DNA from: a bacterium
GTDB taxonomy: Bacteria; Verrucomicrobiota; Kiritimatiellia; RFP12; UBA1067
Direction of reading: 5' to 3'
Length of the DNA stretch: 37,921 nt
Assembly: GCA_030537465.1 (NCBI GenBank)
Contig: JAUNMP010000021.1
Span: 1-37,921 of the forward strand
The position numbers and the translations under genes are program-made. Under the pieces are notes generated by a model, which saw nothing but the letters and a program-made list of their open reading frames with translations, did no database searches and was not told the DNA's origin. This document shows positions 31,267 to 37,921 of the stretch, one piece after another. Every line of letters begins with the position of its first letter. The first letter of the stretch is position 1.

Positions 31267-32742
31267 TCAGGCCTCCTGGGCGGCAGCGGCGGCCTTATGC
31301 GGACAGTTGGGGCACGTGCCGGCGAGAGACGGATCCTTGCCGTCGAAACAGTAGGTGCAAATCTTCTCCTTCGGGAGCCCGATGGCCGCGACGAGATCGT
31401 CCAAGCGCTGGAACGCGAGAGAGGTGAGGCCGAGATTCTTGCGGATGTACTCGACCATGCCCTTGTACTCGGGCGAGTCCGGATTCTGGTACTTCTCGAT
31501 GTTCTTCTCCTCGTTCGCGCCCTCCTGCTCGCGGATGTAGCGCCGCGTGATGAGGTCGTAGATGCTCTTGGAACGCGAGAAGTTGAGGAAGCGGCATCCG
31601 TAGAGAAGCGGCGGGCACGCAATGCGCATATGCGCTTCCTTGGCACCGTAGTGGTAGAGGCGCTTGGCCTGATTGCCGAGCTGCGTGCCGCGCACGATGG
31701 AGTCGTCGCAGAAAACGAGGCGACGGTCCTTGATGAGACCGGGAATCGGAATCAGCTTCATCGACGCCACACGGTCGCGCTGGCGCTGGTCGCCCGGCAT
31801 GAAGGAACGGGCCCAGGTGGGCGTGTACTTCACAAACGGACGCGCGAACTTGAGTCCGGCCTCGTGGGCGTAGCCGAGCGCGTGCGAGGTGCCGCTGTCG
31901 GGCACGCCGCCCACGCTGTCAGCCTCCACGGGATTACGGCGTGCGAGGAACCCGCCGCAACGGTAACGCGCCATCTCCACGTTACGCCCCTCGTAGGTCG
32001 AAGCCGGATAGCCATAGTAGACCCAGAGGAAGGAGCAGATGGCCATCGCGTCGCCAGGCTCGACCACGGTGCGAATGCCGTCAGGAGTCACCACCACGAC
32101 CTCGCCGGGGCCGAGATCCTTCAGATGATCGTACCCAAGGTTCGCCAGAGCGCAGGATTCCTGCACCGCAATCATGGAGCCTTCACGCTGGCCAATGATC
32201 ACCGGCGTGCGCCCATAGCGGTCGCGCATCGCGTAGAACGTGCCGTCTCCGGTCACCAGCAGAAGGGAAAGACTGCCTTCGACCAACTCCTGGACGCGCT
32301 TGAGCCCGTCGACGATCGTATCCTGCGACGCGATGATCGCCGAGACGAGCTCCGTCTGCCCAAGGGCACCGGACGTCGTCGAATACTGCAGCTGGGCGTG
32401 GCGGTTGTCGAAGAGCTCCTTCTTAAGAGACTCCATATTGGCGACAAGTCCAACCGTCACAAGCGCGTAGACGCCAAGGTGGGATTCCATCACCAGCGGC
32501 TGGGGATCCGTGTCGGAGATGACGCCGAGACCCACATTGCCATGGAAACGGGCGAAGTCCGCCTCGAACTTGGTCCGGAACGGCGCGTTCTGGATATTGT
32601 GAATGGCCCGCAGGAACTTCCCGCCAGACTCGAGCACCGCCATGCCACCGCGGTGGGTTCCCAGATGTGAATGGTAGTCGATCCCGAAAAACAGGTCCGC
32701 CACACAGTCTTCACGCGAAATGACGCCACAGAATCCGCCCAT
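31267..32742 (-). CDS. purF: amidophosphoribosyltransferase-like protein
   Basis: The 491-aa enzyme should make phosphoribosylamine from PRPP and glutamine, the first step of purine synthesis. The N-terminal glutaminase domain starts MGGFCGVISRED. Cys5 in CGV matches the catalytic N-terminal Cys of PurF if the four-residue leader MGGF is removed; Cys13 is a less likely alternative. The PRPP-binding motif is LVFCDDSIVRGTQ (near 345-360). A C-terminal Cys cluster, CTYCFDGKDP then CPNC, could bind a metal. The ATG at 32742 follows GGAGG. An extended -10 promoter lies at 32769-32777. Confidence 0.92.
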   Translation of the reverse strand: MGGFCGVISREDCVADLFFGIDYHSHLGTHRGGMAVLESGGKFLRAIHNIQNAPFRTKFEADFARFHGNVGLGVISDTDPQPLVMESHLGVYALVTVGLVANMESLKKELFDNRHAQLQYSTTSGALGQTELVSAIIASQDTIVDGLKRVQELVEGSLSLLLVTGDGTFYAMRDRYGRTPVIIGQREGSMIAVQESCALANLGYDHLKDLGPGEVVVVTPDGIRTVVEPGDAMAICSFLWVYYGYPASTYEGRNVEMARYRCGGFLARRNPVEADSVGGVPDSGTSHALGYAHEAGLKFARPFVKYTPTWARSFMPGDQRQRDRVASMKLIPIPGLIKDRRLVFCDDSIVRGTQLGNQAKRLYHYGAKEAHMRIACPPLLYGCRFLNFSRSKSIYDLITRRYIREQEGANEEKNIEKYQNPDSPEYKGMVEYIRKNLGLTSLAFQRLDDLVAAIGLPKEKICTYCFDGKDPSLAGTCPNCPHKAAAAAQEA

Positions 32743-32768
32743 AGAGCCTCCAAATTTGATTGGCGAAT

Positions 32769-32777
32769 AGTGTATCA
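32769..32777 (-). promoter_or_regulatory. extended -10 promoter of purF
   Basis: The minus strand reads TGA-TACACT in the context GGTTTTGATACACTATTCGC. It sits 26 bp upstream of the ATG and probably drives purF-prfB-tsaB. Confidence 0.65.
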
Positions 32778-32784
32778 AAACCAC

Positions 32785-33039
32785 GCCCCCGCCGCAATGT
32801 CGGGCAGGGAAAGAAAAAATGCGAAAACGGCGGTGCGGCGGCGCGATTCACCCCTGAAGATCCCTCTCCGACGATTCTCCGTCAAACACCATCTTCCAGC
32901 CGAACGCCACCTGCGCAACGCCCTTTTCGCATACAGGAGACAATCGTCTCCATACAACTATCCGCCACCCAGTCGAATATCTTATGCGGGATTCCGAACT
33001 TTTTGGGGAATCGCCCCTCTTTCATCCAATCCTCCATTG
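32785..33039. other. intergenic region between purF and sigma/kinase pair 2
   Basis: No gene is supported. The divergent purF and sigma-factor promoters lie at its two edges. One dyad, GGAGAC-AATC-GTCTCC (32936-32951), lies about 90 bp upstream of the sigma-factor -10 and could be a regulator site. Confidence 0.6.
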
Positions 33040-33048
33040 TGGTAGACT
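33040..33048 (+). promoter_or_regulatory. extended -10 promoter of sigma/kinase pair 2, probably leaderless
   Basis: TGG-TAGACT ends 7 bp before the ATG of the sigma factor. No ribosome binding site lies between, so the mRNA should start at or near the ATG. Confidence 0.6.
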
Positions 33049-33055
33049 ATCGTAA

Positions 33056-33655
33056 ATGACATTCCCGCAGACATCACGACGCCTTCTGGCGGCAATCGGC
33101 AGCATGCCCTATGACGCACGCTGGACCGAATTCGTGACGCTCTACACGCCCGCCCTCCGCGACTACGCCCAACGGCACTTCCCTCAACTCGATGCGGACG
33201 ATCTACTGCAGGAGACCTTCATCGCCCTGCTCAAGCGCCTTCCCGTCTACTACTACGACCCGGAGTCAAAAGGGGCGTTCCACGCCTACCTGGTGGGGAT
33301 TCTCCGCTACGCGGCCCTTGATGCCATTCGCAAGGCGACACGGGAGAACGACAGAATCGCCGCCTTTGGAGAGGCCGCCCAGGCAGCGCCCTTCGGCCAG
33401 GGGACGCTTCCCCTGCAGGAGGCCGCGTATGAAATCGCCCTACGCCAGTTCCTCGCGGACCCTAAGGTCCACGCCCAGACCAAGGAGATCTTCACCCGCG
33501 TGGCAATCAAGGGCGAAAAACCAGAAGAGGTTGCCGTGGCCTTTGGCATGAAGCGGAATGCCGTCGACCAGCTCAAGGACCGCTGCATTCGCCGACTGAA
33601 GACGCTGGTCAGCCAGCTGACAGAGGGACTCCATTCATCATCTGCGGCAACATGA
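33056..33655 (+). CDS. ECF-type RNA polymerase sigma factor, pair 2
   Basis: The 199-aa protein has region 2 (about 20-95, ADDLLQETFIALLKRL) and region 4 (about 130-190, VAFGMKRNAVDQLKDRCIRRLK). It is a clear relative of the sigma factor at 23 kb. The core-binding acidic residues of region 2.2 (DD..QE) are kept. Its stop overlaps the kinase start (ATGA), so the two are translationally coupled. No anti-sigma factor is encoded, and the kinase is the obvious candidate regulator. Translation probably begins on a leaderless mRNA. Confidence 0.93.
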   Translation: MTFPQTSRRLLAAIGSMPYDARWTEFVTLYTPALRDYAQRHFPQLDADDLLQETFIALLKRLPVYYYDPESKGAFHAYLVGILRYAALDAIRKATRENDRIAAFGEAAQAAPFGQGTLPLQEAAYEIALRQFLADPKVHAQTKEIFTRVAIKGEKPEEVAVAFGMKRNAVDQLKDRCIRRLKTLVSQLTEGLHSSSAAT

Positions 33656-35487
33656 ACAACGACGACATCTCAACCTGGCTCCGTCAGAAGGCCCCCGCCC
33701 TTGCCAATCTGCACGCCCACCTGCTGATCGCGGGCGAAGAGGTCGATGGCTGGCGCATCTGCTCTTTCCTCGGCCAGGGCGGCACCTCGGAGGTCTACAA
33801 GGTGGCCCGAGGCGATTTCGAAGCCGCCCTGAAAATCGCCCGCGACCCCGAACAGCCAGACATCTCCGCACGATTCGAACGCGAGGCCCAGCTCCTTCAG
33901 AAGATTCACCACCATTATTTCCCGACTTTCTTCGCCGCAGGAACCTACGCGGACCGTCCCTACCTTGTCACGGAGCTGCTCCAGCCTTTGACGCCGCCCG
34001 AGACCGATGCCGCAGTCGCCGACCTCGCGCTTCATCTCACGTGTGCCCTGGGCGAGCTCCACCAGCTCGGATACGTCCACCGCGACGTCAAGCCCGCCAA
34101 CATCCTCACACGGGACGGCAACACGCCCGTGCTCGTCGATCTCGGCTACGCAAAGCCCATCGAAGCGGATGTCTCCCAGCACCCGAAGAAGGCTCCTCTT
34201 TCACAGACAGTCTGCCAGTTCTTCGGACTCGGCACGCCGGGCTATGCGGCGCCCGAGCAGTTCACTGGCGACACGATTTCCCCCGCCGCCGACATCCACG
34301 CACTTGGCGTCTCGCTCAATGACTGCTTCAACGGGAATCCTCCCCGCGACTGGGAGCCCATCATCCGGCGGGCGACCTCCTCCCTGCCCTCCCAGCGCTA
34401 TGCGACCACACATGACTTCGCACGGGCCATCCGTCACCGTCACGCCCGACACTGGCGGCATATCGCCATTGGACTCCTTCTTGGAACAATCGTCGGGACA
34501 CTCGCCATCCGCACGCTGATCGTCACCCTCACTGAAACCATCGCGGATCAGATGAACCATGTCTACGTCGCCGCCGACGCGGCTCCGGGCGGAGACGGTT
34601 CACGGGCGCATCCCTTCTCCTCCATCACCAACGCCCTTGGACACGTTCCCTGGTTCGGCACCATCTCCGTCGCCCCAGGAACCTACAGCGGCCCGATCTA
34701 CATCTACGACAAGCTCATCACCATCAAATCCGAGCAGGGACCGGAAAAGACCGTCATCCGCGCCCCTGAGACAGAAGAATTGACCGTCGACCACAATGGC
34801 GTCACCAACAACGCAAACCTGGTGGTCTACATCGGCTCCAAGGGAGAAGGTTCCCTGATCGATGGATTCACGCTCACAGGGGGGAAGGGCGCGTGGCGGG
34901 CGGGGAAACTCGGCGGAGGGCTGGCCGACCGCGCCGGCGGAGGAGTTCTCTGTGAAGCCTCGGCCACGATTCAGAACTGCCGGATCATCGGGAACGGGCT
35001 ACCCAAGGCCGAACCGAAGAAGTGGACTCGCGACCTTCTCCGCGAGTGGCCCTGTCTCGGAGGCGGTGTCTTTGTCTGCAGCGGCAACGTCTGCATACAG
35101 GACTGCGTGATCTCCAATAACTTCGCCTGGCTCGCCGGCGGCGGAATCTGCATCGAGGGGAAGGACGCCAATCTCGTGATGGAACGCTGCACCGTGGCCC
35201 GAAACCGGATTGCCGTCGACAAGAACGACAGACGGGTGGGCGGCGTCGCGGTTCTCCGCCACGGCACGGCCAGTCTCACCCAGTGCGAGGTCCTGGACAA
35301 CGACGACGACCAGGTCGGGACTCTGGCCGGACGACTCTCCGTCGGCACGACTCTGTCCCTCAACGCCTCACGCATCACCGGGGGTGCCCGCCCGGGACGA
35401 ATCATTCACTTCCACGCGGACCCCGAGAGCATGGCAGATGCGGGGACCAACACCACCATCACGGCCACGGAGCCCCCAAAGCCTTGA
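33652..35487 (+). CDS. membrane Ser/Thr protein kinase with extracytoplasmic beta-helix
   Basis: The 611-aa protein has a cytoplasmic kinase domain (about 34-262). It shows GQGGTSEVY (41-49), Lys61, HRDVKPAN (143-150), DLG in place of DFG (163-165) and APEQF. One membrane segment lies at about 270-290. The outer half (about 303-600) starts YVAADAAPGGDGSRAHPFSS, typical of DUF1565/pectate-lyase-like right-handed beta-helices. It shows repeated turns such as GSLIDGFTLTGG, ATIQNCRIIGNG and VCIQDCVISNN. Beta-helices often bind or cut polysaccharides, so a glycan signal is plausible. Its 3' end overlaps the convergent Sel1 gene by 29 bp. Confidence 0.93.
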   Translation: MNNDDISTWLRQKAPALANLHAHLLIAGEEVDGWRICSFLGQGGTSEVYKVARGDFEAALKIARDPEQPDISARFEREAQLLQKIHHHYFPTFFAAGTYADRPYLVTELLQPLTPPETDAAVADLALHLTCALGELHQLGYVHRDVKPANILTRDGNTPVLVDLGYAKPIEADVSQHPKKAPLSQTVCQFFGLGTPGYAAPEQFTGDTISPAADIHALGVSLNDCFNGNPPRDWEPIIRRATSSLPSQRYATTHDFARAIRHRHARHWRHIAIGLLLGTIVGTLAIRTLIVTLTETIADQMNHVYVAADAAPGGDGSRAHPFSSITNALGHVPWFGTISVAPGTYSGPIYIYDKLITIKSEQGPEKTVIRAPETEELTVDHNGVTNNANLVVYIGSKGEGSLIDGFTLTGGKGAWRAGKLGGGLADRAGGGVLCEASATIQNCRIIGNGLPKAEPKKWTRDLLREWPCLGGGVFVCSGNVCIQDCVISNNFAWLAGGGICIEGKDANLVMERCTVARNRIAVDKNDRRVGGVAVLRHGTASLTQCEVLDNDDDQVGTLAGRLSVGTTLSLNASRITGGARPGRIIHFHADPESMADAGTNTTITATEPPKP

Positions 35488-36103
35488 GGCGTGCCTGTGC
35501 CCGCGGAGCGGCACCAAACGACCCCGTGCTCGCCGCGGCGATTCGATACCACTTGATGGCCTCGGCCTTGTCGACGGGACGTTCGACTCCCTGCTCGAAA
35601 TAGCGCCCCAGCTCACAGGCCGCCATGCCCTGCACGCCGGAAGTCGCACCCATGGCCGTCATGATCTTCATGTAGAGCTCGAAGGCCTTCGCGTGGTCCA
35701 CAGGAAGCGCAAGGCCCTTGTCATAGGCCCCGGCGATTCCCAATGTTCCCCAGAGATTGCCATTGGCCTCGGCCAATCTGTACCAGCGTAGACTCTCCTC
35801 CAAGTCGCGCTTGACCCCCGTACCGCTCTTGTACATCCAGCCCAACTGGCACATCGCGCTCACGACACCCCCGTTGGCCGCCTTCAGGAAATAGGGGAAG
35901 GCCTTCTCGTATTCCTTCTGCCGATTATAGTGCCACCCCATGTAGCAGGCATCATCCGGATCATCTTCCTCCTCCACTCTCTCCGGAGCGGCCTTGATAC
36001 GTTCGCGCGCCTGCATCCGCGCCCAGAGGTCATAGGCCGCCCAGGTGGATCCAAGAATAACTGCGGGCAGCACCGCAAGAGAGATTTTTGAACGAAGTCT
36101 CAT
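35459..36103 (-). CDS. membrane-anchored Sel1-repeat protein
   Basis: The 214-aa protein starts with a membrane anchor or uncleaved signal (about 7-24, SLAVLPAVILGSTWAAYDL). Three to four Sel1-like helical repeats follow, for example AMCQLGWMYKSGTGVKRDLE and AACELGRYFEQGVERPVDKA. Such repeats bind proteins. The ATG at 36103 is 9 bp from an extended -10, so the mRNA is probably leaderless. Its tail overlaps the kinase gene tail by 29 bp, so the two transcripts are antisense at their ends. Confidence 0.85.
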   Translation of the reverse strand: MRLRSKISLAVLPAVILGSTWAAYDLWARMQARERIKAAPERVEEEDDPDDACYMGWHYNRQKEYEKAFPYFLKAANGGVVSAMCQLGWMYKSGTGVKRDLEESLRWYRLAEANGNLWGTLGIAGAYDKGLALPVDHAKAFELYMKIMTAMGATSGVQGMAACELGRYFEQGVERPVDKAEAIKWYRIAAASTGSFGAAPRAQARLKALGAPWP

Positions 36104-36112
36104 AGCGGAGAT

Positions 36113-36121
36113 ATTGTACCA
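36113..36121 (-). promoter_or_regulatory. extended -10 promoter of the Sel1 gene, probably leaderless
   Basis: The minus strand reads TGG-TACAAT and ends 9 bp before the ATG; the sequence between is ATCTCCGCT. It is divergent from the ygiQ promoter. Confidence 0.6.
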
Positions 36122-36148
36122 CAAACATATTCCCGAACCGACGGGAGA

Positions 36149-36157
36149 TGGTATAAT
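36149..36157 (+). promoter_or_regulatory. extended -10 promoter of ygiQ, probably leaderless
   Basis: TGG-TATAAT ends 8 bp before the ATG; the sequence between is CTCCGCAC. The resemblance to the Sel1 promoter (CTCCGC before ATG in both) is notable. Confidence 0.65.
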
Positions 36158-36165
36158 CTCCGCAC

Positions 36166-37921
36166 ATGTTTCTTCCCACCACCAGAGACGAGATGCGCAG
36201 GCTTGGCTGGAACCAGGCAGACGCCATTCTCGTCACGGGCGACGCCTATGTCGACACCCCCTACTCCGGCACGGCCGTCATCGGACAGGTCCTGACGAAG
36301 CACGGTTTTCGCGTAGCAATACTTTCGCAGCCCGACGTGAACGACCTCAACTCCTTCAAAGCACTTGGGGAGCCGCGACTCTACTGGGGCATCTCCGCCG
36401 GTTGCGTGGACTCGATGGTGGCTAACTACACGGCCACGGGGAAGCGCCGCCGCCAGGACGATTTCACCCCCGGAGGCGAGAACAACCGCCGCCCCGACCG
36501 CGCGACGATTGCCTACGCAAATGCCGTACGCGCCGCGTTCAAGCCCGCGAAGCCCATCATCCTCGGCGGCATCGAGGCCTCGCTGCGTCGCGTGGCCCAC
36601 TACGACTTCTGGAGCGACAAAGTCCGGCGCCCCGTCATCTGCGACGCGAAGGCCGACATCCTCTCCTACGGCATGGGCGAACTGTCGATGGTCCAGCTCG
36701 CCGAGGCTTTCCGCGACGGCACCGACTGGCATGGCATCCGTGGCATCTGCTATATGACGAGCAAACCGGAGGACATCGCCGCCATTTCCGAGGATCGCGT
36801 AGAACTCCCATCCTTCGCGGATGTCTCCGCGAAGACGGACGAGGGCAGGCGAGCATTCCTGAAGGCGCATCGCATCTTCGCCGCGAACCAGGACGCCGTC
36901 ACCGCAAAAACTCTACTGCAGAAAGTCGATCTGCGCTGGCTCGTGCACAATCCCCCCGCCCCGCCACTGGAACAGGACGAACTGGATGCCGTCCACGACA
37001 TTCCCTATATGCTAGACGCGCCGCCAGCGATCCGCGCCCAGGGAGCCATCCGGGCACTGGACACCATTCGCTTCTCCGTGACAACCCACCGCGGATGCTA
37101 TGGCAACTGCCGATTCTGCGCCATCACCGTCCACCAGGGACGACGGGTGGTGAGCCGTAGTTCGCGCTCGATTGTAGAGGAAGTCGCGCGCTTCACGAAA
37201 CATCCGAAGTTCCGTGGCACCATCGCGGACGTCGGAGGGCCGACCGCCAATATGTACGGCTTTGACTGCCCACGCAAGAAGACGGCTGGGGCGTGTCCCG
37301 AACGGGACTGCCTTTTCCCTTCCTGCTGCCCCGCGCTCAAGCCCGACCACAGTCCGCAACTCGGACTTCTGCGAAAGATCCGGGAACTTCCCGGCGTGAA
37401 GAACGTCTTCGTTGCCTCGGGGATTCGTCCAGACCTCATCGCCGCCGACGGACGCAACGGCTGCGAATACGTCACGACGCTGGCGAAGCATCACGTTTCG
37501 GGACAACTCAAGCTCGCTCCCGAACATGTCATCGACCACGTGCTCGCCGCCATGGGCAAACCAGGCGTGAAGACGCTGCTGCGGTTTAAGGAACAATTCG
37601 ACAACGCCTCGCGCCGTCTGGGGAAGAAACAGTTCCTGACCTACTACTTCATCGCCGCACACCCTGGCTGCACAGAGAAGGACATGCACGAGCTGCGCCG
37701 CTTCGCCACGCAGAATCTCAAGTTGAGTCCCGAACAGGTTCAGATCTTCACGCCGACACCGCTCACGGCGGCGACGGCGATGTACTACACGGGACTTGAT
37801 CCCGCCACGGGGAAACCCGTCTTCGTCGAGAGAGGCCTCAGCGGCAAGCAGCGCCAAAAGGACATCATCTGTGGGCTGGGACCAAAGTTTCAAGTTCCGG
37901 GTTCAAGGTTCCAGGTTCCAG
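36166..37921 (+). CDS. ygiQ: YgiQ family radical SAM protein (partial, runs off the window)
   Basis: At least 585 codons are present with no stop. The N-terminal YgiQ domain includes GWNQADAILVTGDAYVDTP and ILGGIEASLRR. The radical SAM core has the cluster motif C311-YGN-C315-RF-C318 in HRGCYGNCRFCAI, then VGGPTANMYG and KLAPEHV. A Cys-rich insert (CPERDC...SCC) is typical of the family. Its reaction is unknown. The last codons (FQVPGSRFQVP) translate an AGTTCC-type intergenic repeat, so the natural stop probably lies just past the window and the C-terminus may be encoded by repeat DNA. Confidence 0.94.
   Translation, partial: MFLPTTRDEMRRLGWNQADAILVTGDAYVDTPYSGTAVIGQVLTKHGFRVAILSQPDVNDLNSFKALGEPRLYWGISAGCVDSMVANYTATGKRRRQDDFTPGGENNRRPDRATIAYANAVRAAFKPAKPIILGGIEASLRRVAHYDFWSDKVRRPVICDAKADILSYGMGELSMVQLAEAFRDGTDWHGIRGICYMTSKPEDIAAISEDRVELPSFADVSAKTDEGRRAFLKAHRIFAANQDAVTAKTLLQKVDLRWLVHNPPAPPLEQDELDAVHDIPYMLDAPPAIRAQGAIRALDTIRFSVTTHRGCYGNCRFCAITVHQGRRVVSRSSRSIVEEVARFTKHPKFRGTIADVGGPTANMYGFDCPRKKTAGACPERDCLFPSCCPALKPDHSPQLGLLRKIRELPGVKNVFVASGIRPDLIAADGRNGCEYVTTLAKHHVSGQLKLAPEHVIDHVLAAMGKPGVKTLLRFKEQFDNASRRLGKKQFLTYYFIAAHPGCTEKDMHELRRFATQNLKLSPEQVQIFTPTPLTAATAMYYTGLDPATGKPVFVERGLSGKQRQKDIICGLGPKFQVPGSRFQVP
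37888..37921 (+). repeat. dispersed repeat AAGTTCCGGGTTCAAGG at the window end
   Basis: TTTCAAGTTCCGGGTTC and following bases match the repeat between purF and prfB. Here it appears in frame at the end of ygiQ and is cut by the window edge. Confidence 0.65.

Overview
The window is about 38 kb of a GC-rich bacterial chromosome, densely packed and mostly on the minus strand. It holds secreted plant- and host-glycan hydrolases, a sialidase-like protein, two ECF sigma factor/membrane Ser-Thr kinase pairs and a sigma-54 activator. Redox genes suit an anaerobe or microaerobe. This gene mix suggests a PVC-superphylum gut or sediment bacterium (Kiritimatiellota, Lentisphaerota or Verrucomicrobiota). 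That placement is an inference from gene content; there is no rRNA or marker phylogeny here.

Layout. 1-3.7 kb: a small hypothetical gene, a DUF234-type AAA ATPase and a sigma-54 activator with an unusual N-terminal domain. 3.8-7.1 kb: a sulfur/thiol block, cysK - LysR regulator - trxA - trxB, with paired CTAC-N7-GTAG sites at the cysK promoter. 7.2-14 kb: carbohydrate genes, namely a GH43-GH10 xylanolytic fusion facing a large GH-A-like hydrolase, then a sialidase-like gene overlapping a umuD-like gene. 14-16.2 kb: an NhaC antiporter and a histidine phosphatase. 16.2-18.5 kb: mobile DNA, with a 22-bp-period repeat array, a 26-bp inverted repeat and an ISL3 transposase. 18.5-21 kb: a lipoprotein split by a frameshift, two small membrane proteins and a HEPN protein. 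21.7-23.6 kb: the first sigma/kinase pair. 23.7-26.1 kb: a Gdx/SugE exporter, a flavodoxin-like protein, a CYTH phosphatase and a flavin reductase. 26.3-29 kb: an ADP-ribose cluster (Nudix regulator, PARG-like hydrolase, ADP-ribosylglycohydrolase). 29.2-32.7 kb: tRNA-Val, tsaB, prfB and purF. 33-36.1 kb: the second sigma/kinase pair, with a beta-helix sensor, and a Sel1 protein. 36.2 kb to the end: a YgiQ radical SAM protein that runs off the window.

Two features cut across the window. First, sixteen promoters read as extended -10 elements, TGN-TA(T/C/G)A(A/C)T, and at least four lie only 7-9 bp before the start codon, which predicts leaderless mRNAs. Second, many gaps contain paired palindromes or inverted repeats from several unrelated families.

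The most promising candidates for new biology are the two sigma-kinase sensor pairs, the ADP-ribose cluster with a repeated operator-like sequence, the 22-bp array, and the thioredoxin reductase that lacks its usual NADPH-binding motif.
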